Shown: positions 30,851 to 40,073 of the stretch, piece by piece | Numbering within the stretch: position 1 is the stretch's first letter | Layout of the letters: every line of letters starts with the position of its first letter | From: JACCWP01 sp963801045 | Lineage (GTDB): Bacteria; Actinomycetota; Actinomycetes; Propionibacteriales; Nocardioidaceae | Direction: 5' to 3' | NCBI GenBank assembly: GCA_963801045.1 | Contig: CAWDDC010000003.1 | Coordinates: forward strand, 930,001-994,000 | Length of the DNA stretch: 64,000 bases | Program-made: the position numbers and the translations under genes | The notes under the pieces: model-generated | Database searches by the model: none | What the model was told of the DNA's origin: nothing | Seen by the model: only the letters and a program-made list of their open reading frames with translations

Positions 30851-31979
30851 GAGCCACCTTCGGGCTGTACGCAGCCCGGACCATGACGCCGCGCGAGAGC
30901 AGGTCGACAGGATGAACCGCACCGCCCGGGCGGAGCAGTCGCGGACCTCGTAGTCCGCCGGCACGTGCAGCGCCCGGCCATGACTGACCTGCTCGGTGAT
31001 CGCCTGCACGACGTCGGTCGGGTCGAGACCGGTCATGATGATCGTGCCGGTGTCGAGCGCCTCCGGGCGTTCGATCGAGTCCCGCAGCGTGACGGCGGGG
31101 AAGCCCAGGATCGCGCTCTCCTCGCTGACCGTGCCGCTGTCGGACAGCACGCATCGCGCCTCGGTCTGCAGCCGCACGTAGTCGTGGAAGCCGAGCGGCT
31201 CGTGGAAGGTCACGTCCTCCGGAAGCGGGCCGACGTCCTCGTGCGCCAGCCGCTTGCGCGTGCGGGGATGCGTGGTCACGACGATCGGCAGGTGCCACTC
31301 GTCCCGTACCGCCCGCAGGCAGTCCAGCAGCTGGTGCAGCCGGGCCGGCGAGTCGACGTTCTCCTCGCGGTGTGCGCTGACGAGGAAGAACCCGTCCGGG
31401 TCGAGCTCCAGCCGTCCCATGACCTCCGACGCCTCGATGCCGGGACGGGCGTGGTCCAGCACCTCGCGCATCGGCGAGCCGGTCAGCAGGATCCGTCGCG
31501 GGTGGATGCCCTCGGCGAGGAGGTTGCGGCGCGCGTGCTCGGTGTAGACCAGGTTGAAGTCGGCGACGTGGTCGACCAGCCGGCGGTTCGTCTCCTCCGG
31601 CACGTTCTCGTCGAAGCAGCGGTTGCCGGCCTCCATGTGGTAGACGGGGATCCGCATCCGCTTGGCCATCACCGCGGCGATGCAGCTGTTGGTGTCGCCG
31701 AGCACGAGCACGGCGTCCGGGCGCTCCTCCTCGAGCACCCGCTCCGTCGCGATCAGGGTGCCGCCCGAGCACGGCGCCGAGACTCGAGGTGTCCACGTCG
31801 AGGAAGTGGTCCGGGGGACGGAGCCCCAGCTCGTCGAAGAAGACCTGGTTCAGCGCGTGGTCGTAGTTCTGCCCGGTGTGCACGAGGACGTGGTCGACCG
31901 TCTCGTCGAGGCGCGCCATCACCCGCGAGAGCCGGATGATCTCCGGCCGGGTGCCGACGATCGTCATCACCTTGGTCAT
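30847..31979 (-). CDS. UDP-N-acetylglucosamine 2-epimerase-like CapG/FnlC (two frame breaks)
   Basis: The enzyme belongs to the non-hydrolysing UDP-GlcNAc 2-epimerase family. Because it follows CapE and CapF homologues it is most likely CapG/FnlC, which makes UDP-N-acetyl-L-fucosamine in the last step. Motifs are MTIVGTRPEIIRLSRVM at the start, VLVLGDTNSCIAA, HMEAGNRCFDENVPEETNR (catalytic region), SAHREENVD and LSDSGTVSEESAILGFP. Two single-base insertions, near 31765 and near the C-terminus, give 376 residues, the normal family length, with a TGA overlapping the next gene's ATG. Confidence 0.85.
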
Positions 31980-33103
31980 CGGCCGGCCCCCTCGACGGGC
32001 TCGCGGAAGGTGTCCGGGTGCTCGGGGTCGAACAGCTGGTCCGACCAGAACAGGGTCACCAGCTCGGCGTCGCCGGTGTTGCGGATGTTGTGCACCCACA
32101 GCGTCGGCATGTCCAGCAGCGCAGGGGTGTCGCCGTCGACCTTGAAGCGCACGACCTCGTCGGTGAGCACCCGCCGCAGCGCGATCTCGGCGGTGCCACG
32201 CAGCACGTGGAACCGTTCGATCTTGCGCAGGTGGTAGTGCTCGCCGCGCACCTGGCCCGGGATGGGTCGTCGACACGAACGTCTGCCCGCCGGTCCCGTG
32301 CGCGCGGACGCACTCGTGCAGCGCCCCGCGCTGGTCGGCGTTCACCGTGGGCAGGAACGGGTACGCCGCCGGGAAGAGCGCCGAGCGCAACGTGTTGAAC
32401 AGGTCCAGCTCGAGGTCGTCGGCGAACGCCGGCACGTCACCGCTCCGGTACGTCTCCCGCTGGGTGCGGAGCACGTCGAGCAGCCGGCGCACGGTGATCG
32501 GCTGCCCCAACGGGCCGGGAGCCGCCGTCCCGTCCGCGGGCGGCCGCCAGCAGGTGCGCCGCCGCCGCCTGCACGTGCAGCAGGCTGATCTCCGCGTCCC
32601 CGCGTGACCTGCGGGATCTCGTCGTCGGCGAGCCGGCGGCAGAACGTGGCGACGACCGAGTTGTAGTCCGGACGCCCGTGCTCGCCGAACAGGTTCGGCA
32701 GCCGCACGTCGACGAAGCGCGCACCCGCCTCGTCGGCCCACTCCTGCAGGACCGTCGCCGCCCGCGCCTTGCCCCTGCCGTAGGGGGTGTCCCGGTCGGC
32801 GTGGGTGGTGTTGGCGTAGACGACCGTCGCGCCGCGACCCGGTGCGTCGCAGCGACGACACCAGGCGTGCGGCCAAGCCGCACGTTGCCGCCCTCGACCG
32901 CGGCGTCGTCACCGCGGTTGACCCCGGCCGCGTGCACGACCGCGTCGCAGCCACGGATCGCCTCGTCGAGCGCCGCCTCGTCCGCGAACACGGTCCTGCC
33001 GACGGGGACGGTCGTCGGCCCACCCTCGGCGTGCGCCCGCGCCCGGAGCGTGCCAGCCGAGGAAGCCCTCCGCTCCGGTGACGGCGACGCGCGATCCGGT
33101 CAT
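31976..33103 (-). CDS. CapF/FnlB-like bifunctional reductase with cupin domain (six frame breaks)
   Basis: CapF has an N-terminal SDR reductase and a C-terminal cupin and makes the UDP-N-acetyl-L-talosamine intermediate of the FucNAc pathway. The start reads RVAVTGAEGFLGWH; later segments, in rotating frames, read CDAVVHAAGVNRGDD, DTPYGRGKARAA (SDR Tyr-Lys), VRLPNLFGEHGRPDYNSVVATFC, and a cupin beginning GEHYHLRKIERFHVLRGTAEI. Six single-base insertions rotate the frame regularly (1-0-2-1-0-2-1) and removing them leaves 373 residues, against about 370 in CapF. Both ends overlap neighbouring genes by ATGA, which argues for a functional gene hidden by errors. Confidence 0.85.
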
Positions 33104-34171
33104 GCGTCGGCGCCGACCGGTTCGAGGCCACGCGAGCGCATCGCCGCACGCATCGGCGCGAGGTGCTGGAGCACGTCCTTGACCTGCAGCAGGTCCAGCC
33201 GCTCGGTGTTGTGCGAGTTGTACTCCTCGATGCCGATCTTGCCGCGCTCGCCCTCGTCGAAGTACGCCTGGTAGTTGAGGTCCCGTGCATCGACCGGCAC
33301 GCGGTAGAACTCGCCCTGATCGTCGGCCCGGACCAGCTCCTCGCGGGTCGCCAGCGTCTCGTAGAGCTTCTCGCCGTGCCGGATGCCGATGACCTCGATG
33401 TCGGGCTCGACCCCGAGCAGCTCCGAGACCGCGGTGGCGAGCACCTCCACCGTGCAGGCCGGCGCCTTGCGGACGAACAGGTCCCCGGGCGTGGCCTCGC
33501 CGAACGCGTGCTCGACGAGGTCCACCGACTCGTCGAGCGACATCAGGAAGCGGGTCATCGTCGGCTCGGTGACGGTGAGCCGGCGGCCGGACAGCACCTG
33601 CTCGATGAACAGCGGGATCACCGAGCCCCGCGACATCATCACGTTGCCGTAGCGGACGCTGCTGACCACCGTCGCCGCCGTCGGGTTGTTGCGGGCGTAC
33701 GCCTGCGCGGCCTTCTCCATCAGCGCCTTGGACATGCCCATCGCGTTGATCGGCTGCACGGCCTTGTCGGTGCTGAGGCAGACCACGGCCGCGACCCCGT
33801 TGGCATTGGCCGCCTCGATGACGTTGGCGCTGCCGAAGACGTTCGTACGGACCGCTTCCAACGGGAAGAACTCGCAGGACGGCACCTGCTTGAGCGCCGC
33901 CGCGTGGAACACGAAGCGCACTCCCGCGGGTCGCCCGGTCGACGCTGTCGGTGTCGCGTACGTCGCCGAGGTAGAAGCGCAGCCGGGCGTCACCGAGCAC
34001 GCGCCGCATCTCGTCCTGCTTCGTCTCGTCCCGGCTGAGCACCCGGACCTCGCCGACGTCGCCCGCGAGCAGGCGCCGCACCATCGTGGAGCCGAACGAA
34101 CCGGTGCCGCCGGTGACGAGCACGGTGGCACCCGCCAGCACCCGCGGCGGAGACGCTCCGTTAACGCTCAT
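33100..34171 (-). CDS. CapE/FnlA-like UDP-GlcNAc 4,6-dehydratase/5-epimerase (one frame break)
   Basis: This SDR enzyme starts the UDP-L-FucNAc branch by removing water from UDP-GlcNAc and inverting C5. It has TVLVTGGTGSFGSTMVRRLL (Rossmann), FHAAALKQVPSCEFFPLEAVRTNVFG, VCLSTDKAVQPINAMGMSKALMEK (the SMK-type catalytic segment typical of this dehydratase group), and RYGNVMMSRGSVIPLF. The C-terminal EEYNSHNTERL is characteristic of CapE/FnlA. The frame breaks near 33930; about 356 residues. It is joined by ATGA overlaps to the aminotransferase and CapF genes. Confidence 0.88.
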
Positions 34172-35305
34172 CGCGCGCCTCCAGGAAGTCGTGGACGCAG
34201 CCGCATCACCCGGGCGACGGTCGCGTCGGAGTGGACGGAGCCGCCGGGCAGGACCAGACCGTCGTCGTACAACCGGTCGGCCACGCCCGTCAGCTCCGTG
34301 GGACGTCCCGCGTGCACCGGTTGCCGGTGCATCGGCTTCCACACCGGCCGGGTCTCGATGTCGTGGCCGGCCAGGTGCTTGGCGAGGTCGGCCGCCTGCC
34401 AGCCGGTCATCGTCTCGTCCACCACGATGACCGTCAGCCAGCAGTTGTGCGGTGCGGCGCCGGCGTCGCCGAGCATCCGCACGCCGCCGATGTCGACAAA
34501 GAGATCTCGGTACGCGGACGCGGATGGCGCGGCGCCGGGCGATCATGCCGTCCAGGCGCTCCAGCTGGCCGATGCCGATGGCCGCGAGGATGTTGCTCAG
34601 CCGGTAGTTGTAGCCGATCGCGAGGTGCTCGTAGTGGGCGACCGGCTCGCGGGCCTGGGTGCTCAGGTAACGGACCCGGTCGGCGAGTGCGGCGTCGTCG
34701 GTGACGAAGGCTCCGCCGCCGCTGGTCGTCATGATCTTGTTGCCGTTGAACGACAGCACCGCGCCGGTGCCGAACTTCCCGGCCGGGCCGAGCGGGTGCG
34801 ACGATCCGAGAGCCTCGGCCGCGTCCTCGACGACGACCAGCCCGAGCTCGTCGGCCAGCGGCAGCAGGGTGTCGTAGTCGGCACAGACCCCGAACATGTC
34901 CACCGGGATGACCGCGGTCACCCGGCGACCCTCGGCCCGCAGCCGCTCGGTCGCCTGCCGCAGCAGGTCGGGGTCCAGGTTGCCGGTCAGCGGGTCGACG
35001 TCCACGAAGCACGGCTCGGCACCGGTGTAGACGACGGCGTTGGCCGTTGCCGCGAAGGTCAGCGTGGGCACGATCACCACGTCGCCCGCGCGTACGCCGG
35101 TGACCAGCAGCGACAGGTGCAGGGCCGCGGTCCCGGAGCTCAGCGCCACGGCGTGGGATCGACCCGTGCGCTCGGCCAACCCCTCCTCGAACCGCACGAG
35201 GTGCGGGCCGGCCGGCGCCACCCAGCCCGAGCGCATCGCCTCCAGGACCAGCCCTTCCTCCAGCTCTCCGACGTCGGAGGGCGAGAGCAGCACGCGTGCG
35301 TCCAT
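34168..35305 (-). CDS. DegT/DnrJ/EryC1/StrS family aminotransferase (one frame break)
   Basis: PLP-dependent sugar aminotransferase, of the type that converts a 4-keto-6-deoxy nucleotide sugar into a 4-amino sugar. Motifs are WVAPAGPHLVRFEEGLAERTG, ALSSGTAALHLSLL, PTLTFAATANAVVYTGAEPCFVDVD, VEDAAEALGSSHPLG, and the PLP-lysine segment VLSFNGNKIMTTSGGGAF, with YNYRLSNILAAIG. The frame breaks near 34520; about 378 residues. The TGA at 34168 overlaps the next ATG. A different ending (HDFLEARDER, TAA at 34161) is possible if another base is wrong. The likely substrate is the product of the PglF-like dehydratase at 38048-39889. Confidence 0.87.
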
Positions 35306-35927
35306 CAGGACCCCCCGCGCAGCGTGTGCACCAGGTACTCGGACGTCGCCGCCAACGGACCAGCTCGCGACGTACTCCCGGTTGAGCGCCACCTTCGCCG
35401 GCCACAGCACGGTGCGGTTGTGCGACTCGGGGTCGGCCACCGTGGTGAGCAGCCGCTCCTCGTCCCGGAACGCCAACGTGGCCGGGCCGGTGATGCCGGG
35501 GCGTACCGACAGCACGACGCGATCGGCCCCCGAGAGCAGGTCGGCGAAGCCGGGTACGTCCGGACGCGGACCCACCAGGCTCATGTCGCCCCGGATGACG
35601 TTGAGCAGCTGGGGGAGCTCGTCGATCTTCCACCGGCGCATCCACGCACCGGCTCCGTGTGATGCGGACGTCATGGCCAGTGGTGACGTTGGTGTCGACG
35701 CCCTCCACGGCCCGCATCGTGCGGATCTTGCAGACCTCGAAAGGCTGCCCGTCCCGACCGATCCGGACCTGCCGGAAGATGCCGGACTGCCCGGTCGCGA
35801 GCCGTGCCGCCAGGCAGGCGCCGACGATCATCGGCGCGGTGAGGACGAGCACCGGGACGGCGATCGCCAGGTCCAGCACTCGCTTGACGGCTCGCTGACG
35901 CCCCGTCAGGCCACGGCTCTCAGACAT
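35305..35927 (-). CDS. Initiating sugar-phosphate transferase (two frame breaks)
   Basis: Bacterial sugar transferases (PglC/WecP group, Pfam Bac_transf) attach the first sugar phosphate to undecaprenyl phosphate. The protein starts KRVLDLAIAVPVLVLTAPMI (re-entrant membrane helix), then IFRQVRIGRDGQPFEVCKIRTM, RRWKIDELPQLLNVIRGDMSLVGPRPDVP (catalytic Asp-Glu and GPRP), and VRPGITGPATL. Two insertions, near 35660 and 35350, give 206 residues, the size of a minimal PglC-like enzyme. It shares one base with the aminotransferase start (TGATG). Confidence 0.87.
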
Positions 35928-36774
35928 GTGCCCGCCTCGACTCGGTGCGGGCGATGAGACGGGTGATCCGGTCCACCTGCTCGTCGGTCCACGTCCTGCG
36001 GGCGTTGCCGATGCTCGACGCGCGCACGTCATGGACGAGTGCGTCGTTGGCCGCGCGGTCGGCGCCGACGAAGTCGAGGATCGCCTGCGTCTCGACGACC
36101 GGGTCGCTGACGAAGCGTTCGTACGCCACCGTGTGCACCCGGCGGGGATCGAGTGGTGCCAACGCGTCCATCGAGGCCTCGACGCACCGCATCCACTGCA
36201 GGGCGCAGACCTCGTCCAGCGGTCGGTGTGCGACCGCCGCGTCCATGCCGGCGAAGCGAGGGCCCCAGGTCGGCGCCGAACGCGGACCCCGGCGGCTCAC
36301 CCGGCCGCGCAGGTACTTGCGCGCGTAGTGCGGGAGATCGACAGTGGGGACGAATCGCGCCTTGCGGGCCAGGTAGGGGAGGTCCAGATCGGCGTTCCAG
36401 CGCTGGGAAGCCGACGCTGCGGCATCGGCACCGTCCCGGTGGATGAACACGAATCGTGCCTCCGGGAGCAGTGCGTCTACGAAGGGCACGCGCAGCGACG
36501 TCGCGCACGTCTTCTCCACGACGACGGGACTCCCGCGGTGCGTTCGTACCCAGGAGAAGCTCCGCCGGACGTAGCGACGCACCGAGGGCGTCGCGGCTTC
36601 CACGGGCAGCTCGTCATCGAGCTGGTCCCGGTTGCCGTGCCGCCACACGTAGTTGATCTCGTCGCACGGCCAGGTGGCGAACCCCGGCACGCGGGTGAGC
36701 ACGTCGCGGAGCATGTTCGTGCCCGAACGGGGTGCGCCGACGATCACGAGGTCCACCGCTGGAGGCTCAGCCAC
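35920..36774 (-). CDS. Sulfotransferase family protein
   Basis: The second sulfotransferase of the polysaccharide operon, with an intact frame (284 residues). LVIVGAPRSGTNMLRDVLTRVP at residues 10-31 is the PAPS 5'-phosphosulfate loop; ARFVFIHRDGADAAASASQRW near residue 115 is the 3'-phosphate site. The C-terminal YERFVSDPVVETQAILDFVGAD is the usual helical end of bacterial carbohydrate sulfotransferases (Sulfotransfer_3 type). GTG at 36774 is preferred; ATG at 36798 is an alternative with a longer overlap. It overlaps both neighbours, so it is tightly embedded among glycan genes. Confidence 0.85.
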   Translation of the reverse strand: MAEPPAVDLVIVGAPRSGTNMLRDVLTRVPGFATWPCDEINYVWRHGNRDQLDDELPVEAATPSVRRYVRRSFSWVRTHRGSPVVVEKTCATSLRVPFVDALLPEARFVFIHRDGADAAASASQRWNADLDLPYLARKARFVPTVDLPHYARKYLRGRVSRRGPRSAPTWGPRFAGMDAAVAHRPLDEVCALQWMRCVEASMDALAPLDPRRVHTVAYERFVSDPVVETQAILDFVGADRAANDALVHDVRASSIGNARRTWTDEQVDRITRLIARTESRRAHV

Positions 36775-38043
36775 GGCGGCCACCTCCCGTGACCTCACCG
36801 AGCAGCAGCGACCACTCGTCGAGCAGGCGCTTGGGCGGGCTCAGCGACGGCCCGCGCGTGCGCGCCCGCTCCTGGGCGGTGCGGAGCTCCGGGCCGAACG
36901 CGCTCGCTGTGCCCAGGGTCTCGGCGATGGCGGCGGTGTCGTCGACCGGCGCGACGAACCCCACGCCCTCGCGCCGTACAAGTCCGCTCAGCTCGCTCTC
37001 GGGCCGGGCGACGGCCAGCACCGGCTTGCCCTCGGCCAGGTAGGTCATGGTCTTGCTCGGGAACGCCAGCGACTCGACGCCTGCCATCAGGCTCACCAGG
37101 CAGAGATCCGCCTCGGCGACGAGCGCCCGCGCGGTCGCGACGTTGGCGTGCCCGACGAAGTGCACCCGGTCTGCGAGGCCGTGCTCGGCCACCCGGGCCC
37201 GCAGCGACGACAGCTCGGACCCGTCACCCATGACCACCAGCTCGACGGTGCGGCACGCGGGCTGGGCCAGTGCGTCGACGACGACGTCGAGAGCCTGGAA
37301 GCGCCCGACGTTGCCGGTGAAGGCGAGCCGCAGCCGTCCGTTCGTTCGGGCGGGGATGGCGGCCGTGTCCACCTCTCCGCCCATCGTGGGGAGGTCGATG
37401 TTGGCGATGACCTGCGTACGCGGCGACGGCGTGCCCGGTCGGCGGCGGAGCGCATCGGCCATGTCCTCGGAGAGCACCACGACCCGGGCGGCCCGACGAC
37501 AGGTGGCGGCATCCATCGCCAGCAGCCGCCGGTACAGCGCCGGTCGGGCGAAGTCGCCCGACAGCCGGCCGATCTCGGGATGCACGTCCATGCAGTGGTA
37601 GACGAACGCCGAGCGCCGGACCCGCGCCGCGGCCGAGGCAGCCCACCCGAGCACCACCGGAGGCGACGTCGAGGTCATCACGACGTCGTAGCGGCCGGAC
37701 AGGACGCGCCAGGCCACCTGTGCGCTGAACAGCGCCATGTTCGCCACCCGGGCAGCGCGCCCGCGGGTGCCCTTGGCCGTCTCGTCAGCAACGAGACCCG
37801 GCGCACGGTGAACCCGTCCATCCGCTCGCGACGGGGCTGACGCCTGCCCTGCGTCGTCCGGTGGTAGGACGGCTGGCTGGACAGCACCTCGACCTCGTGG
37901 CCGTCGGCCGCCCAGCGCGCGGCGATGACCCGCAGCATGGTGGCGTACGGAGGGGTGTCCGGCCAGAAGTAGCGGTGCACCGCAAGCACCCGCTGTCCGG
38001 CCGGTCGGGCCCCGGCACTGTGTCTGTCGTCGCGACCGTCCAC
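36767..38043 (-). CDS. Glycosyltransferase family 4 protein, WbuB-like (one frame break)
   Basis: About 424 residues. The N-terminus VLAVHRYFWPDTPPYATMLR and HEVEVLSSQPSYHRTTQG match WbuB-type GT4 enzymes, which act with FucNAc donors in several O-antigen and capsule loci. The C-terminal domain has LAFTGNVGRFQALDVVVDAL, LVVMGDGSELSSL, FVGHANVATARALVAEADLCLVSLMAG and the donor motif FPSKTMTYLAEGKPVLA. The frame breaks near 37765. GTG at 38043 lies four bases after the upstream stop. A FucNAc specificity fits the CapEFG trio but is inferred. Confidence 0.82.
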
Positions 38044-38047
38044 CGTG

Positions 38048-39889
38048 CTACCGGGCTGGCCCGACGTGGTGGGCGGGAGAATCACCCAGCCGGTGACAGA
38101 GGTCGGCGAAGGTCGCGCGGATCCGGTCGCCGCCGGCCCAGGGGTCGAGCTCGTGGGCGAGGTCGCGGCCCAGCCCCGGCACCGACACGTGCGAGACCTT
38201 CGGGTGGAACGGTCGTTGGTCGGGCTCGTCGGTGGCCAGCAGGTCCTCGTGCATCTTCTCGCCGCCGCGCAGACCGGTGTAGACGATGCGCACGTCGCTG
38301 TGCGCCAGGTCGATCAGCTGCTGCGCGACGTCCGCGATGCGGACCGGGCTGCCCATGTCCAGCACCAGGGCCTCGCCGGGCCGCCCGATGGCCGCGGCCT
38401 GGATCACCAGCTGCACGGCCTCCTGCACGGTCATGAAGTAGCGGGTGACATCGGGGTGGGTCACGGTCACGCTGCCGCCGTCGGCGATCTGCGCGGCGAA
38501 CGTGGTGAGCACCGAACCCCGGCTGCCCAGCACGTTGCCGAACCGCACCGACAGGTACGTACCGTCGGCCTCGCTCGCCGCCGTGGAGGTGAGCCCTTCG
38601 GCCAGCCGCTTGGAGTAGCCCAGGACGCTGCAGGGGTTGGCCGCCTTGTCGGTGGAGATGTTGACGAAGCGCTCGACTCCGACGGCCCGCGCTGCGTCCA
38701 GGACGCTCAGCGTCCCCCACACGTTGGTCTTGATCGCCTCGCCGGGATATTGCTCCAGCATCGGCAAATGCTTGAGAGCGGCGGCGTGGAAGACGACCTC
38801 AGGCTGTCGATCCTGAAAAAGCTCCAGCAGGAAGCGGCTCTCGCGAATATCGCCGAGCACGACTTCTGGTGAGTCCAGCAGGGCGCGCCCGCGAAGGGAA
38901 AGCTGAACCCCGTGCAGCGCGGATTCGTCTCGGTCGAGCATGATCAGCTCGGCGGGCGCATAACGGTCGATCTGCCGACAAAGCTCCGACCCGATCGATC
39001 CGCCGGCACCGGTGACGAGGACGCGTTTTCCGGTCAGATATCCCGCGATTGACGGGACATCGATCTCGACCTGGTGTCGCCCCAGCAAATCGGCCACATC
39101 GATGTCGCGGATGTCGCTGATTCCGACCTGCCCGCCGATCAGCTCACTGATTCCCGGCAGCACCTTGACCGCGAGCCCCGCCTCCAGCGCCAGCCGGCTG
39201 ATCCGGCGCACGACGTCGGGGCCGGCGCTGGGCATCGCCAGGACGGCCGCGGTCGCGCCCGTCGCCTCGACCGCGCGCAGCAGGTCCGACGTGCTCCCCA
39301 CCACCGGGACGCCGCGCACCCTGCGGTTGCGCATCAGCGGGTCGTCCTCGACGAAGCCCACCGGGACGTACGTGCCCTCGCGGTCGCGCAGCATCGAGTG
39401 CAGCAGCTGGCGACCCGCGTCCCCGACGCCGACGATCAGCGTCCGCTGGCCGTCGGTGTGGTCCCCGCGCTCCATCTCGCGCTCGAGAACCCGACGCCAG
39501 GCGGCTCGCCCGGCGCCCTGCGCCATCAGCGCGAGGAAGGTGGCCGCGATCGGCACCGTACGTGGCAGCCACTGCTCCGGCCCGAAGGCGTTGACCACCG
39601 CCAGCAGGGCACCCGCGCTGAGCGTGACGCCACTGAGCAGGACGAAGTCCTCGAAGCTGCCCGCGGCAGTCCGCCCCTGGTGCAGCCGGCACACGGCGCC
39701 GAGCACGATCTGGGCGGTCACGACGAACGCGCTGGCGTAGAGAATATCCGCCGCCGAGGCGGTGGCCCCCGCCAGGTCGTAGCGCAAAACGGTGAAAACC
39801 ATCAGCGCAAGGCACCACGTGAGCGCGTCGAAAACGATGAGAATGACGACTCGGTGGCCCTTGAGGCGAGTGATCAGGGCGCTGCTCAC
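38048..39889 (-). CDS. PglF/CapD-like UDP-GlcNAc 4,6-dehydratase, membrane-bound
   Basis: The 613-residue protein has four N-terminal membrane segments, a CoA-binding-like domain (TLIVGVGDAGRQLLHSML) and a C-terminal SDR domain: KRVLVTGAGGSIGSELCRQI, VFHAAALKHLPMLEQYPGEAIKTNVWGT, and NISTDKAANPCSVLGYSKRLAE (catalytic region). This is the long retaining form that makes UDP-2-acetamido-2,6-dideoxy-4-ketohexose. With the DegT aminotransferase it would give a UDP-4-amino sugar of the QuiNAc4N/bacillosamine type. GTG at 39889 is chosen because the first membrane helix starts soon after. The frame is intact and this is the first gene of the minus-strand operon. Confidence 0.9.
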   Translation of the reverse strand: MSSALITRLKGHRVVILIVFDALTWCLALMVFTVLRYDLAGATASAADILYASAFVVTAQIVLGAVCRLHQGRTAAGSFEDFVLLSGVTLSAGALLAVVNAFGPEQWLPRTVPIAATFLALMAQGAGRAAWRRVLEREMERGDHTDGQRTLIVGVGDAGRQLLHSMLRDREGTYVPVGFVEDDPLMRNRRVRGVPVVGSTSDLLRAVEATGATAAVLAMPSAGPDVVRRISRLALEAGLAVKVLPGISELIGGQVGISDIRDIDVADLLGRHQVEIDVPSIAGYLTGKRVLVTGAGGSIGSELCRQIDRYAPAELIMLDRDESALHGVQLSLRGRALLDSPEVVLGDIRESRFLLELFQDRQPEVVFHAAALKHLPMLEQYPGEAIKTNVWGTLSVLDAARAVGVERFVNISTDKAANPCSVLGYSKRLAEGLTSTAASEADGTYLSVRFGNVLGSRGSVLTTFAAQIADGGSVTVTHPDVTRYFMTVQEAVQLVIQAAAIGRPGEALVLDMGSPVRIADVAQQLIDLAHSDVRIVYTGLRGGEKMHEDLLATDEPDQRPFHPKVSHVSVPGLGRDLAHELDPWAGGDRIRATFADLCHRLGDSPAHHVGPAR

Positions 39890-40073
39890 GCCGGCACCCG
39901 TGCGACATTGACCAACGCTTTTACTCCTGCCCAGGCTGTACCGGGCAATCCCCGTCACAAATGGTGTCGCGGTGGACGACGACTTCGCCGCGTCCAGTAG
40001 GTACAGTGACTCAACCATACCCTTGTGGTCACGCGCTGTAACCACCTACCGCTGTCGTCTTGGGAGTTCTCAC

